Assembly: GCF_000282195.1 (NCBI RefSeq) | Contig: NZ_AKJT01000025.1 | Location: 62,001-126,000, forward strand | From: Pseudomonas sp. GM18 | GTDB lineage: Bacteria; Pseudomonadota; Gammaproteobacteria; Pseudomonadales; Pseudomonadaceae | Length of the DNA stretch: 64,000 nucleotides | Direction: 5' to 3' | Shown: piece by piece, positions 55,743-64,000 of the stretch | Layout: each line of letters starts with the position of its first letter | Position numbering within the stretch: the stretch's first letter is position 1 | Made by a program: the position numbers and the translations under genes | The notes under the pieces: model-generated | What the model was told of the DNA's origin: nothing | Database searches by the model: none | What the model saw: only the letters and a program-made list of their open reading frames with translations

Positions 55743-56363
55743 ATGCCGCATGCCGAAGTCTTGCCCCTTGCCGCACCGAATCTGACCGCCGTGCTGTTCG
55801 GCCTCAGTGGCTGCCTGGTGGATTTCGGCGCGCGCACGCGCCAGCACGGCACCGTTTCTACCGAGCACGCCGAGGTCACGCCCGGCGCGCTGGAGAGCCT
55901 GTCCAGCTTGCAGCGCCAACGGATTCCCTGCGCCTGGCTCGATGAACTGCCCCCCGCCCTCAGCCACTCTCTGGCCGCGGCACTTCCAGCCTGGATCAAA
56001 TCTTCGCAACACTCGGAAACAATCAATTCATGGCCGGCCCCGAATGCCTGCTGGCAAGCCTTGATGGCGCTGAATGTCGAGCGCCTGGACGGTTGCGTGC
56101 TGGTCAGCGGCGAACCGCGACTGCTGCAATCGGGCCTGAACGCCGGGCTGTGGACCATCGGCCTGGCGTCGTGCGGCTCGTTATGCGGGCTCGCGCCGAA
56201 CGAATGGCAAGCCTTGAGCCAGAAGGAACGGGAACATTTGCGCGGCAAGGCGACGGTGCAGTTGTTCGGCCTGGGCGTGCATTCGGTGATCGATCATCTG
56301 GGCGAGCTCGACACCTGCCTGGCCGACATCAGCCTGCGCCGGCTCAAAGGCGAAAAGCCCTGA
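55743..56363 (+). CDS. HAD-like protein related to PhnX, catalytic aspartate missing
   Basis: The 206-residue protein has a haloacid dehalogenase-like fold. Its first motif reads LTAVLFGLSGCLVDFGA, where phosphonoacetaldehyde hydrolase (PhnX) has a DxxGTxxDFG sequence; the nucleophile Asp is a Gly here. Later it has VLVSGEPRLLQSGLNAGLWTIGL, similar to the HAD motif IV region. It is probably not an active phosphatase and could bind a small molecule or act as a scaffold. A 109 bp gap precedes the DUF4404 gene. Confidence 0.7.
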   Translation: MPHAEVLPLAAPNLTAVLFGLSGCLVDFGARTRQHGTVSTEHAEVTPGALESLSSLQRQRIPCAWLDELPPALSHSLAAALPAWIKSSQHSETINSWPAPNACWQALMALNVERLDGCVLVSGEPRLLQSGLNAGLWTIGLASCGSLCGLAPNEWQALSQKEREHLRGKATVQLFGLGVHSVIDHLGELDTCLADISLRRLKGEKP

Positions 56364-56472
56364 CTGAGATCATGCAGGTTGCGCGCGAGTGGATTAATCT
56401 AAAGGTCAGCCATAGACCTTTGGCGTGCTGCTGCGGTCTATGCCAGTGCCTATCGAGAAAAGGAAGAACGCC

Positions 56473-56736
56473 ATGCCTGCCCGCGAACTGCAAGAACAGC
56501 TCAACAAACTGCGCGAGCAATTGGAACAGAATCCACCACTGACCGAAGCCGAGCGCGAAGACCTGCACGCGCTGATGCAACAGATCCAACTGGAGCTTGA
56601 GCTGGAAACCAAAACCCAGGACACCAACCTCGCCGACAGTGTGAACCTGGCAGTCGATCGCTTCGAAGTCGAACATCCCGCCCTTGCCGGCACCTTGCGT
56701 AACATCATGCAAGCCTTGGTCAGCATGGGGATCTGA
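56473..56736 (+). CDS. DUF4404-family small protein
   Basis: The 87-residue helical protein (ELQEQLNKLREQLEQNPPLT, then a long Gln/Glu helix, and HPALAGTLRNIMQALVSMGI at the end) matches DUF4404. The function of the family is not known. The start at 56473 is preferred over 56425; an AGGAAGAA precedes it. It ends before a strong terminator. Confidence 0.85.
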   Translation: MPARELQEQLNKLREQLEQNPPLTEAEREDLHALMQQIQLELELETKTQDTNLADSVNLAVDRFEVEHPALAGTLRNIMQALVSMGI

Positions 56737-56751
56737 ACCCATCAGATGCAA

Positions 56752-56781
56752 AAAAGCCCCGCTATCGATAGCGGGGCTTTT
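56752..56781. terminator. Bidirectional terminator between DUF4404 and queF
   Basis: AAAAGCCCCGCTATC and GATAGCGGGGCTTTT pair without a mismatch, with A and T runs on both sides, between convergent genes. Confidence 0.92.
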
Positions 56782-56821
56782 TCATTTCCGGGATTTGCAA
56801 ATGCAATCCCGCACTGGCTCT

Positions 56822-57652
56822 TTATTGTCGGACCAAGCGATGGTTCGGCAGTTGCACCTCTTCGGTGCTGCGATACGGGTTGATGTCCAGCCCACCTCGA
56901 CGCACATACCGCGCGTACACCGTCAATTTCTCCGGCTTCAGCAACCGCTGCAGGTCGAGGAAAATCCGCTCTACGCACTGTTCATGGAAGTCCGAGTGCT
57001 GGCGGAAGCTCACGATGTATTCCAGCAAACTGGCGTGATCCAGCGCCGCGCCGCGATACTCCACCACCACGCTGCCCCAATCCGGCTGGCTGGTGACCGG
57101 GCAGTTGGATTTGAGCAAATGGCTGTGCACGCACTCTTCAACAATACGCGACTCATCGCAACGCAGCAGTTCCGGACGCGGATGCTCGTAGTTGCTGACG
57201 CTGATATCCAGGTCATCGATGCACACACCCGGCAACGCCACGACGCCTTCTGCCTCGACTTCTTTCAGACTGCGAACCCGCACGCCCACCGGCTTGCCGG
57301 CAGCGGCCGAGAGGTCTTTCACCAGCGTCGCTTCGAGGCTGGCGGTATCGGCAAATGGCGTCTGGTTCAGCGAGTTGAGGTACAGCTTGAACGACTTCGA
57401 CTCGATGATGTTCGGCGAGTCCGCCGGGATGCTGAATTCGCCGATTGCCACCACGGGCTTGCCGGACGGCAACAGCCACGACAGCTCGAAGCAGTTCCAG
57501 AAGTCCACACCCTTGTACGGCAGGGTTTGCGCGGTCAGGCCCAGCTCGGCCCATTTCGCGGTGCGCGGGATCGGGAACAGCAAGGACGGCGTGTAGGTGG
57601 CGATGTATTCGCTGGATTTGCCCAGCGGCGAATGTTCGGCTGCGGGATGCAT
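56822..57652 (-). CDS. queF: NADPH-dependent 7-cyano-7-deazaguanine reductase
   Basis: QueF reduces preQ0 to preQ1 in queuosine synthesis. The 276-residue protein is the long bimodular type. Catalytic cysteine is in [17 protein letters not shown], the QueF motif [24 protein letters not shown] segment is present ([20 protein letters not shown]), and [14 protein letters not shown] is near the end. It is monocistronic. Confidence 0.97.
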   Translation of the reverse strand: MHPAAEHSPLGKSSEYIATYTPSLLFPIPRTAKWAELGLTAQTLPYKGVDFWNCFELSWLLPSGKPVVAIGEFSIPADSPNIIESKSFKLYLNSLNQTPFADTASLEATLVKDLSAAAGKPVGVRVRSLKEVEAEGVVALPGVCIDDLDISVSNYEHPRPELLRCDESRIVEECVHSHLLKSNCPVTSQPDWGSVVVEYRGAALDHASLLEYIVSFRQHSDFHEQCVERIFLDLQRLLKPEKLTVYARYVRRGGLDINPYRSTEEVQLPNHRLVRQ

Positions 57653-57713
57653 GGCGGAAACCTGACTGAAGAATCAGCGGATTCTACCAGCCTTTGCTCC
57701 CGCCTTTGAGTGC

Positions 57714-58250
57714 TTACTGACTGACTGTCAGTTTGCCGACCATGCCGGCCTGATAATGGCCCGGAATGTTGCAGGCAAATTCCAGGTTAGTGGCCTTGGT
57801 GAAGGTCCAGGTCAACTCGGCGGTTTTGCCCGGTTCCACCAACACACTATTGGGGTCGTCATGCTTCATGCCGTGATCCATGGCGCCATGATCCATTCCG
57901 GCCATGGAACCGTGATCCATGGCCTTCATGCCTGTAGGCATCAGCATGCCGCTTTGCTGCATCTGGAGCATTTCCTGCTGATGCCTGGCATGCATCTGTG
58001 CATCGCCGAGGTTGAATTCATGCAGCAACTGGCCTTTATTCACCAATACGAGACGCACGGTTTCCCCGGCCTTGATATCGATGGTCTTGGGGCTGAAGGT
58101 CATATCGCCCATTACCACTTCAACGCTGCGGGTAGCCTGGGCGGCCGAGGCCGGTTGACCGAAATCGTAGGTCTGCGCCGGTGAGGCTTCCAGCCCTAAA
58201 CTCAGAGTCAGCAAACAAGCGGCCAGTACCAGACGCTTTTGCAAAAACAT
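57714..58250 (-). CDS. Periplasmic cupredoxin with Met/His-rich insert
   Basis: The 178-residue protein has a signal peptide (about 1-22, ending LEA) and a cupredoxin fold. The type 1 copper ligands lie in FACNIPGHYQAGM (Cys, His, Met), with the first His likely in LLHEFNLG. A Met/His-rich insert ([18 protein letters not shown]) at about 113-133 resembles the CopA and CopB inserts. It is divergent from copRS, with a candidate cop box between, so it is likely part of the copper response (CopI/CopG-like). Confidence 0.88.
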   Translation of the reverse strand: MFLQKRLVLAACLLTLSLGLEASPAQTYDFGQPASAAQATRSVEVVMGDMTFSPKTIDIKAGETVRLVLVNKGQLLHEFNLGDAQMHARHQQEMLQMQQSGMLMPTGMKAMDHGSMAGMDHGAMDHGMKHDDPNSVLVEPGKTAELTWTFTKATNLEFACNIPGHYQAGMVGKLTVSQ

Positions 58251-58325
58251 AGTCGCACTCCAATAAGATGAGGTTCAGCTTGTGGGAAACTCTACCCCGC
58301 CGGCTCTGCCAGCTACCTGACAGGC

Positions 58326-58343
58326 AGATTACAACTTTGTCAG
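58326..58343 (-). promoter_or_regulatory. Candidate cop box between the cupredoxin gene and copRS
   Basis: On the minus strand CTGACAAAGTTGTAATCT matches 15 of 18 bases of the copA upstream motif at 38573-38590. It is also the core of a larger CCTGACA...TGTCAGG inverted repeat (58316-58344). It could regulate both the cupredoxin gene and copR. Confidence 0.65.
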
Positions 58344-58404
58344 GTTGGCCTGCTTCCTCGCCGCCCACGGTATAACGCACCTGTTCAAACTGCCTGAGTC
58401 GCCC

Positions 58405-59085
58405 ATGAAACTGCTGATCGTCGAAGACCAACCGAAAACCGGCCATTACTTGCGCCAGGGCCTGACCGAGGCCGGCTTCAACACCGAACTGGTGGCCGAC
58501 GGCAGCACTGGCCAGCAACTGGCCTTGAGTGGCGATTACGCCTTGTTGATTCTCGATGTGATGCTGCCCGGCCGCGATGGCTGGCAGATTCTGCAAGCGG
58601 TGCGCAGTGCAGGCCTGGACACGCCAGTACTGTTTCTGACCGCACGAGACGCAGTGGAAGACAGGGTCCACGGCCTGGAACTGGGCGCCGACGACTACCT
58701 GGTCAAACCTTTCGCCTTCTCCGAACTGCTGGCCCGGGTTCGCAGCCTGCTGCGTCGCGGCAGCGCCACGCCTCAGGAAACCTGCCTGCAACTGGCCGAC
58801 TTGCGCCTGGACCTGATCCGTCGCCGGGTCGAGCGCAACGGTCAGCGCATCGACCTGACCGCCAAGGAATTCGCCCTGCTGGAAATGCTCCTGCGGCGCC
58901 AGGGCGAAGTTCTGCCCAAATCGCTGATCGCGTCCCAAGTGTGGGACATGAATTTCGACAGCGACACCAACGTCATTGAAGTGGCGATTCGCCGTTTGCG
59001 CCTGAAGATCGACGACGATTTCCCGAACAAGTTGATTCACACCGTGCGCGGCATGGGTTACGTCCTTGAAGAGCGCCCCGCCTGA
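58405..59085 (+). CDS. copR: Copper-responsive response regulator CopR
   Basis: A 226-residue OmpR/PhoB-type regulator. Receiver domain Asp51 is in [14 protein letters not shown] and Lys near 104 in [17 protein letters not shown]. The C-terminal winged helix (about 128-225) has [20 protein letters not shown] and [14 protein letters not shown]. The order, cupredoxin neighbour and cop boxes point to the CopR/CusR group. Its stop overlaps copS start (TGATG). The start at 58405 is used; the frame extends to 58345. Confidence 0.92.
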   Translation: MKLLIVEDQPKTGHYLRQGLTEAGFNTELVADGSTGQQLALSGDYALLILDVMLPGRDGWQILQAVRSAGLDTPVLFLTARDAVEDRVHGLELGADDYLVKPFAFSELLARVRSLLRRGSATPQETCLQLADLRLDLIRRRVERNGQRIDLTAKEFALLEMLLRRQGEVLPKSLIASQVWDMNFDSDTNVIEVAIRRLRLKIDDDFPNKLIHTVRGMGYVLEERPA

Positions 59086-60434
59086 TGCGCCGACTTTCAT
59101 TAAGCAGCCGTCTGGCCCTGCTGTTTGCCGCCTGCACTGCGGTGGTGTCGTTGTTCGCCGGGGTGTTGTTCAGCCGCGCCAGTGAGGCGCACTTTGTTGA
59201 GCTGGACCAGCAGTTGCTGGACGGCAAGCTGATTGGTTTACGCCGGGCGCTGGATGACATTCAGTCCAGCGAAACCGAAGCCAGGCTGGCTGATGAATTG
59301 AGCCGACAAGCCGATCTTTCGCTGCGCATCATTGGCAGTGACGGCCAACCTTTGTATGACAGCTCAGCCCGCTTACCCAAAGATTTGCCGCGCAAACCTG
59401 GCCTCTCGACAGTGAGCGATGACGGCACCGACTACCGCGTCCTGAATGCGCCGTTATTCCTCGACAAACCCGACTCACCGCAACTGACCTTACTGCTGGA
59501 CATCACCCATCACCAGCACTTTCTGCAGCGCATGCAACACCTGATCTGGCTGACGGTCGGCCTCTCGGCCCTGGCCACTGCCCTGCTCGGTGCCTGGGCG
59601 GCGCGCAGTGGTTTGCGTCCGTTGCTGCGCATGAGTGCGGTCGCCAGCGGCGTGTCGGCGCAATCGCTCAACGCCCGCCTGCCGGAAGCAGACATGCCGC
59701 CGGAACTCGCGGAAATGGCCCACAGCTTCAACGCCATGCTCGGACGCCTCGACGACTCTTTTCAGCGGCTCTCGGCTTTCTCCGCCGACATCGCCCATGA
59801 ACTGCGCACTCCGCTGTCGAACCTGCTGACCCACACCCAAGTCACCCTCACCCGCCCTCGCCCCATTGAGGATTACCGCGAGGCGCTGCACAGCAACCTC
59901 GAAGAACTGCAATGGATGGCGCAACTGGTCAACGACATGTTGTACCTGGCCAAGGCTGACCACGGTTTGCTAATGCCCAAGCGTGAACCGCTGGACCTGG
60001 CGGAAGAAGCGGATGTGCTGCTGGAGTTTTTCGCACCACTGGCCGAAGACGCCCGGGTGAAGTTGAGTCGCGACGGCAACGCGAGCATGCAGGGCGATCG
60101 CAGCATGTTGCGCCGGGCGCTTTCCAATTTGCTGGACAATGCGTTGCGGTTCACCCCGGCAGACGGTGAGGTGCGGGTGAGGATTGCCGAGCAACCGACA
60201 GGTTTGAGCCTGACCGTTGAAAACAGTGGCGAAGGCATTTCCGAAGACTTGTTGCCGCGTTTGTTTGACCGCTTCTACCGGGCCGACCCTGCGCGCCGTG
60301 AGGGCAGCAGCGAGCATGCGGGGTTGGGATTGGCAATCACCCAGTCGATCGTCCGCGCCCATGGCGGGCAGATTCGTTGCGAATCGGATAAGGGGTGGAC
60401 ACGGTTTGTGATGGAGTTGCCAAGAAAGGACTGA
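59085..60434 (+). CDS. copS: Copper-sensing histidine kinase CopS
   Basis: A 449-residue membrane kinase. There are two spans (about 8-28 and 148-172), a periplasmic sensor between, HAMP at about 172-225, and H-box His238 in FSADIAHELRTPLSNLLTHTQ. ATPase motifs include NLLDNALRFTPADGEV (N box), GEGISEDLLPRLFDRFYRAD (G1/F) and HAGLGLAITQSI (G2). It is the CusS/CopS heavy-metal type and works with CopR. It overlaps copR by one base. Confidence 0.92.
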   Translation: MRRLSLSSRLALLFAACTAVVSLFAGVLFSRASEAHFVELDQQLLDGKLIGLRRALDDIQSSETEARLADELSRQADLSLRIIGSDGQPLYDSSARLPKDLPRKPGLSTVSDDGTDYRVLNAPLFLDKPDSPQLTLLLDITHHQHFLQRMQHLIWLTVGLSALATALLGAWAARSGLRPLLRMSAVASGVSAQSLNARLPEADMPPELAEMAHSFNAMLGRLDDSFQRLSAFSADIAHELRTPLSNLLTHTQVTLTRPRPIEDYREALHSNLEELQWMAQLVNDMLYLAKADHGLLMPKREPLDLAEEADVLLEFFAPLAEDARVKLSRDGNASMQGDRSMLRRALSNLLDNALRFTPADGEVRVRIAEQPTGLSLTVENSGEGISEDLLPRLFDRFYRADPARREGSSEHAGLGLAITQSIVRAHGGQIRCESDKGWTRFVMELPRKD

Positions 60435-60451
60435 GGCCAGCAGGACTGGCC
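60435..60451. terminator. Weak hairpin between copS and lolE
   Basis: GGCCAG-CAGGA-CTGGCC, a 6 bp stem, starts one base after the copS stop and is followed by CCTTT on the plus strand. It is a modest candidate terminator between convergent genes. Confidence 0.35.
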
Positions 60452-60469
60452 CCTTTGCGATCTACCAGG

Positions 60470-61714
60470 CTACGAATACCGCAACGCAGTAGCCGGCTCG
60501 ACTTTCGCCGCCCGCCATGCTGGATACACCGTCGCCAGAAAGCTCATGATGAAACCGGCGGAACAGATCAACAACACATCCGCGCCCTGCAATTCGGACG
60601 GCAAGTTGCTGACGAAATACACATCGGAACTGAAGATGTGCTGCCCGCTGACCCGTTCCATCCAGCCCACCAGTTCACTGACGTTCAACGCCGCGATCAC
60701 GCCCAGCACACCGCCGATCAAGGTGCCGACAATCCCGATCACCGTGCCCTGCACCATGAAGATCGCCATGATCTGCCGAGGTGTGGCGCCGATGGTACGC
60801 AGGATCGCGATGTCCGCGCCCTTGTCGTTCACCACCATGATCAGGGTGGCGATGATGTTGAACGCCGCCACCGCGACGATCATCAGCAACAGCAGGCCGA
60901 TCATGGTTTTTTCCATCTTCATTGCGCTGAACAGACTGCCCTGGGTGTGGGTCCAGTCGTCAGCCTTGTAGGCGTTGCCCAGACCGGTCGCAATGTCGCT
61001 CGACACTTGCGGTGCGGCGTACAGATCCTTCACCGCCAGGCGCACGCTCTGCACCTGATTCGGTTGCCAGTGCTGCATCTGCGCGGCATCGGCCATGTGG
61101 ATCAGCGCCATCGAACCATCCAGCTCGGCACCGACCTTGAACACGCCCACCACGTTCAACCGCTGCATGCGCGGGGTGATGCCGCCCGGTGCAGTGCTGA
61201 CTTCCGGCACGATCAGGGTGATCTTGTCGCCGACGTTCAAGCGAAAGCGCCGCGCGGTGATCTCGCCGATCACCACGCCGAACTCGCCCGGTTTCAAGGC
61301 GTCGAGACGGCCTTGAACAATGTGCTTGGCAACGATCGACACCTTGCCTTCCAGCGCCGGGTCGACCCCGCTGACCTGGATCGGCTGCATAGTGCCCTTG
61401 TAGGACAGCATGCCTTCCATCTCGGTAAATGGCACGGCGGCGGTGACTTCAGGATTCTTCATCGCCGCAGCGGCCACCGGCTGCCAATCGTCGATAGGGT
61501 TCACGCCGACGATGGTCGCGTGGGGCACCATGCCGAGGATGCGCGAGCTCATTTCGCGCTGGAAGCCGTTCATCACCGACAGCACCACGATCATCGCCAG
61601 CACGCCCAGGGCGAGGCCGATCATCGAGGTCATCGAGATGAAGGAAACAAAGCGATTGCGGCGCTTGGCGCGGGTATAGCGCGTGCCGATAAAGATCGAT
61701 AACGGTCTGAACAT
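60470..61714 (-). CDS. lolE: Lipoprotein-releasing ABC transporter permease LolE
   Basis: LolE and LolC form the membrane part of the LolCDE extractor, which lifts outer-membrane lipoproteins from the inner membrane to LolA. The 414-residue protein starts [20 protein letters not shown]. It has four spans (about 24-46, 265-290, 310-340, 375-395) with the large periplasmic loop between the first two. [22 protein letters not shown] is the conserved MacB/FtsX-like start. In Pseudomonas the second permease of lolC-lolD-lolE is LolE. A terminator-like hairpin lies ahead of it. Confidence 0.92.
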   Translation of the reverse strand: MFRPLSIFIGTRYTRAKRRNRFVSFISMTSMIGLALGVLAMIVVLSVMNGFQREMSSRILGMVPHATIVGVNPIDDWQPVAAAAMKNPEVTAAVPFTEMEGMLSYKGTMQPIQVSGVDPALEGKVSIVAKHIVQGRLDALKPGEFGVVIGEITARRFRLNVGDKITLIVPEVSTAPGGITPRMQRLNVVGVFKVGAELDGSMALIHMADAAQMQHWQPNQVQSVRLAVKDLYAAPQVSSDIATGLGNAYKADDWTHTQGSLFSAMKMEKTMIGLLLLMIVAVAAFNIIATLIMVVNDKGADIAILRTIGATPRQIMAIFMVQGTVIGIVGTLIGGVLGVIAALNVSELVGWMERVSGQHIFSSDVYFVSNLPSELQGADVLLICSAGFIMSFLATVYPAWRAAKVEPATALRYS

Positions 61715-61742
61715 TCGCTGGGGCACCGTATAAAAATAAAAG

Positions 61743-61770
61743 ACCCGACGCACTGTTCAGTGCGCCGGGT
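61743..61770 (-). terminator. Terminator-like hairpin between lolD and lolE
   Basis: On the minus strand ACCCGGCGCACTG and CAGTGCGTCGGGT pair over 13 bp with one G-U pair, followed by CTTTTATTTTTAT. It lies between the lolD stop and the lolE start, inside what is usually one operon, so it may attenuate lolE. Confidence 0.75.
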
Positions 61771-61779
61771 TTCAGCCAA

Positions 61780-62463
61780 TCAGATGGTGGTCAGGTAACC
61801 TTCCTGCAAATGCAGGACGCGATCCATCTGGCGAGCCAGGTTCATGTCATGGGTCACCACCAGGAACGCCGTGCGCATCGAGGTGCTGAGTTCCAGCATC
61901 AAATCCTGAATGCCCTGGGCGGTGTGAGAGTCGAGGTTGCCGGTCGGCTCGTCGAGCATCACCAGGCCTGGCTTGTTCACCAGGGCGCGGGCGATGGCCA
62001 CACGCTGGCGTTCGCCACCGGACAATTCCGCCGGTTTGTGCTCCAGACGATGGCCCAGCCCTACCCGCTCCAGCAACGCCGTCGCACGCTGACGCGCTTC
62101 CGGGATCGCGGTTTTGCCAATCAGCAGCGGCATGCAGACGTTTTCCAGCGCGGTGAACTCAGGCAGCAAGTGGTGGAACTGGTAAACGAAACCCAGCGAC
62201 CGGTTGCGCAACAGGCCACGGGCCTTTTCGTTCAATGCCGAGAGCTCTTCACCGGCCAGCCAGACGCTGCCCTTGGTCGGCGTATCGAGGCCGCCCAGCA
62301 GGTTGAGCAAGGTACTTTTGCCCGAACCCGATGTGCCGACGATCGCCACCCGCTCACCCGGATGCAGTTCCAGTTGCAGACCGGCCAGAACCTCTACCGA
62401 CTCCGGGCCTTCCACATAGGATTTGCCCAGGTTGCGGCAGCTCAAGATTGCTTTATCACTCAT
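61780..62463 (-). CDS. lolD: Lipoprotein-releasing ABC transporter ATPase LolD
   Basis: LolD powers LolCDE. The protein (227 residues from [19 protein letters not shown]) has Walker [18 protein letters not shown], the LolD motif [19 protein letters not shown], signature [15 protein letters not shown], Walker [13 protein letters not shown] and H-loop VVTHDMN. An upstream ATG at 62478 overlaps the lolC stop and has a better ribosome binding site (CGGAGG), giving 232 residues. The start is therefore open between these two. Confidence 0.94.
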   Translation of the reverse strand: MSDKAILSCRNLGKSYVEGPESVEVLAGLQLELHPGERVAIVGTSGSGKSTLLNLLGGLDTPTKGSVWLAGEELSALNEKARGLLRNRSLGFVYQFHHLLPEFTALENVCMPLLIGKTAIPEARQRATALLERVGLGHRLEHKPAELSGGERQRVAIARALVNKPGLVMLDEPTGNLDSHTAQGIQDLMLELSTSMRTAFLVVTHDMNLARQMDRVLHLQEGYLTTI

Positions 62464-62470
62464 GCCCGAC

Positions 62471-63721
62471 TCACTCATAACGTAGCGCCTCCGCAGGCTG
62501 GGTGCGCGCGGCACGCCAGGCTGGATACAGGGTGGCGAGGAAACTCAGGACCAACGCGGCGGCGCAGACCATCAACACGTCCTGGCTCTGCACTTGCGAC
62601 GGCAGGTAATCGATGAAATACACGTCGGCGTTCAAGAACTTGTGGCCGATCAGCCCTTCGAGGGCCGAGATCGCGGCGCTGACGTTCAGCGCGGCGAAAA
62701 TCCCCACCACGGCGCCGATCAGCGTACCGACCACACCAATGACCGTGCCCTGGACCATGAACGTCGCCATGATCGAACCCGGCGTGGCGCCCAAGGTACG
62801 CAGGATCGCGATGTCGCCCTTCTTGTCGTTCACCACCATCACCAGCGTGGAAATGATGTTGAACGCAGCAACGGCGACGATCAGCAGCAACAGCAGGCCG
62901 ATCATGGCTTTTTCCATGCGGATCGCTTGATACAGATTGCCGTGGGTGCGGGTCCAGTCGCGGGCGTAGTAACGGTCTTCGCCGAGCTGCTGGGCGATGG
63001 TCCACGCGGTGCGCGGCGCCTGGAACAGGTCGTCGAACTTCAGTCGCAAGCCCTGGACCTGATCCGGTTGCCAACGGTGCAACCTGGCCAGATCCTGCAG
63101 ATTGGTCAGGCCCAGATAGCCGTCCAGCTCGCCGGCGCCGACATGGAAGATGCCGACCACGGTAAAGCGTTTCATGCGCGGGAACATCCCGGCCGGGGTC
63201 ACGGTGACTTCCGGCGCGACAAACGTCAGCTTGTCGCCGACCGCCGCGCCGAGCTTGGCTGCCGCCTTGTCGCCGATGACGATGCCGAAACTGCCCGGCG
63301 CCAGGTCGTCGAGTTTGCCCTGCTGCATGAAGTTATCAATGATCGACACCTGCCGTTCCTGCACAGGGTCGATGGCATTGAGCAGCACCTTGGACACCTT
63401 GCCGTTGTTGGTCAGCAAGCCCTGCATCTGGACGAAGGGCGCAACCGCCGCCACCTGCGGGTTCTGCTTGACCTTGGCGGCCAGGCTTTGCCAGTCGCTG
63501 ATCGGCTCGCCGGACTCGATGGTTGCGTGGGGCACCATGCCCAGCACACGGGTGCGCATCTCATGATCGAAGCCGTTCATCACCGACAGCACGACGATCA
63601 TCACGACCACGCCGAGGGCGAGTCCGATCATCGAGGTCAGGGAAATGAATGACACAAAATGATTGCGACGTTTTGCACGGGTATAACGCGTGCCGATAAA
63701 TACGAAGAGAGGTCTGAACAT
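62471..63721 (-). CDS. lolC: Lipoprotein-releasing ABC transporter permease LolC
   Basis: The 416-residue permease starts [20 protein letters not shown] and is a close paralogue of LolE, with the same four-span layout and the shared ends [24 protein letters not shown] and [22 protein letters not shown]. It is the first gene of lolC-lolD-lolE. Its stop (ATGAGTGA) overlaps the possible lolD start. A PilZ gene is divergent 94 bp upstream. Confidence 0.93.
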   Translation of the reverse strand: MFRPLFVFIGTRYTRAKRRNHFVSFISLTSMIGLALGVVVMIVVLSVMNGFDHEMRTRVLGMVPHATIESGEPISDWQSLAAKVKQNPQVAAVAPFVQMQGLLTNNGKVSKVLLNAIDPVQERQVSIIDNFMQQGKLDDLAPGSFGIVIGDKAAAKLGAAVGDKLTFVAPEVTVTPAGMFPRMKRFTVVGIFHVGAGELDGYLGLTNLQDLARLHRWQPDQVQGLRLKFDDLFQAPRTAWTIAQQLGEDRYYARDWTRTHGNLYQAIRMEKAMIGLLLLLIVAVAAFNIISTLVMVVNDKKGDIAILRTLGATPGSIMATFMVQGTVIGVVGTLIGAVVGIFAALNVSAAISALEGLIGHKFLNADVYFIDYLPSQVQSQDVLMVCAAALVLSFLATLYPAWRAARTQPAEALRYE

Positions 63722-63815
63722 GTCGGGGCTTGTTCGGAGGGAAAAGGAACGTCCTTGTGGCGGGGGTCGATAACCAGCTTTACACTCAGACCACCGCCGC
63801 TACCATGGGTTCGCC

Positions 63816-64000
63816 ATGTCGACATTAGATGAAGAAGATCGCCGCGAATACTACCGTATCGAGGACACGATCGCACTGGAAATTCGGCCCCTGTCTGCTC
63901 CCGAAGCAGCAGGCCAGGAAGTGTTGCAGGATGCTTCCCCGCTATTCAACCTGCTCAGCGAACTGCACCTGAGCGAATTCGAGTCGCAACACCTGTTGCG
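63816..64000 (+). CDS. PilZ-domain protein, N-terminal part
   Basis: The gene starts at the ATG at 63816 and runs off the right edge; 61 codons are visible. MSTLDEEDRREYYRIEDTIA contains the RREYYRIED motif of PilZ-domain proteins, and SELHLSEFESQHLLR follows. A PilZ protein at this place next to lolCDE is common in Pseudomonas. The remaining domain lies outside the window, so the c-di-GMP motif cannot be checked fully. Confidence 0.75.
   Translation, partial: MSTLDEEDRREYYRIEDTIALEIRPLSAPEAAGQEVLQDASPLFNLLSELHLSEFESQHLL

Overview
The window is a chromosomal segment of a Pseudomonas, most likely from the P. fluorescens complex. The evidence is the truA-fimV-usg-asd-leuB-leuD-leuC gene order, gltX beside Ala/Glu tRNA genes, dusA-tal-rssC-rssB, a copABCD system, and several families of short palindromic (REP) repeats in intergenic DNA. 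Coding density is high and most of the DNA is GC-rich. The clearest exception is the AT-richer wzm-wzt stretch near 48.0-49.6 kb.

Layout: 0.0-12.5 kb (minus strand) holds folC, accD, trpF, truA, fimV, a catalytically degenerate asd paralogue (usg), asd, leuB, an uncharacterised methyltransferase, leuD and leuC, with a divergent LysR regulator. 13.6-20.5 kb has a five-PAS GGDEF-EAL protein, ibpA with a ROSE-type RNA thermometer, dusC, a thioesterase, an alpha/beta hydrolase and a TetR regulator. 20.7-26.6 kb has a duplicated tRNA-Ala/tRNA-Glu cassette, gltX, uvrB and an aromatic-type aminotransferase. 26.7-30.7 kb has two small genes, tRNA-Asn, an NCS2 purine permease with a palindrome-rich upstream region, an orphan BrnA-like antitoxin and an arylamine N-acetyltransferase. 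30.9-38.6 kb has two more c-di-GMP proteins and two divergent L,D-transpeptidases of different families. 38.7-42.8 kb is copABCD.

44.3-50.1 kb is an accessory region. It holds a lipoprotein, a truncated DUF6124-like gene, two tandem paralogues of an unrecognised beta-propeller plus coiled-coil protein, a Wzm/Wzt polysaccharide ABC exporter and a broken tyrosine integrase lying directly upstream of dusA, a known integration target. This is the part most likely to hold undescribed biology. 50.1-64.0 kb returns to core genes: dusA, tal, rssC-rssB, a PilZ protein, mlaA, a degenerate HAD protein, a DUF4404 protein, queF, a cupredoxin, copRS, lolC-lolD-lolE, and the start of another PilZ protein.

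Functional links: the copRS region and copABCD lie about 20 kb apart but share an 18-base motif, so they probably form one copper regulon. Three c-di-GMP turnover proteins, two PilZ proteins and FimV suggest strong surface-attachment signalling. LolCDE, MlaA and two L,D-transpeptidases serve the envelope. All calls come from reading the sequence and recognising families; no database search was run.
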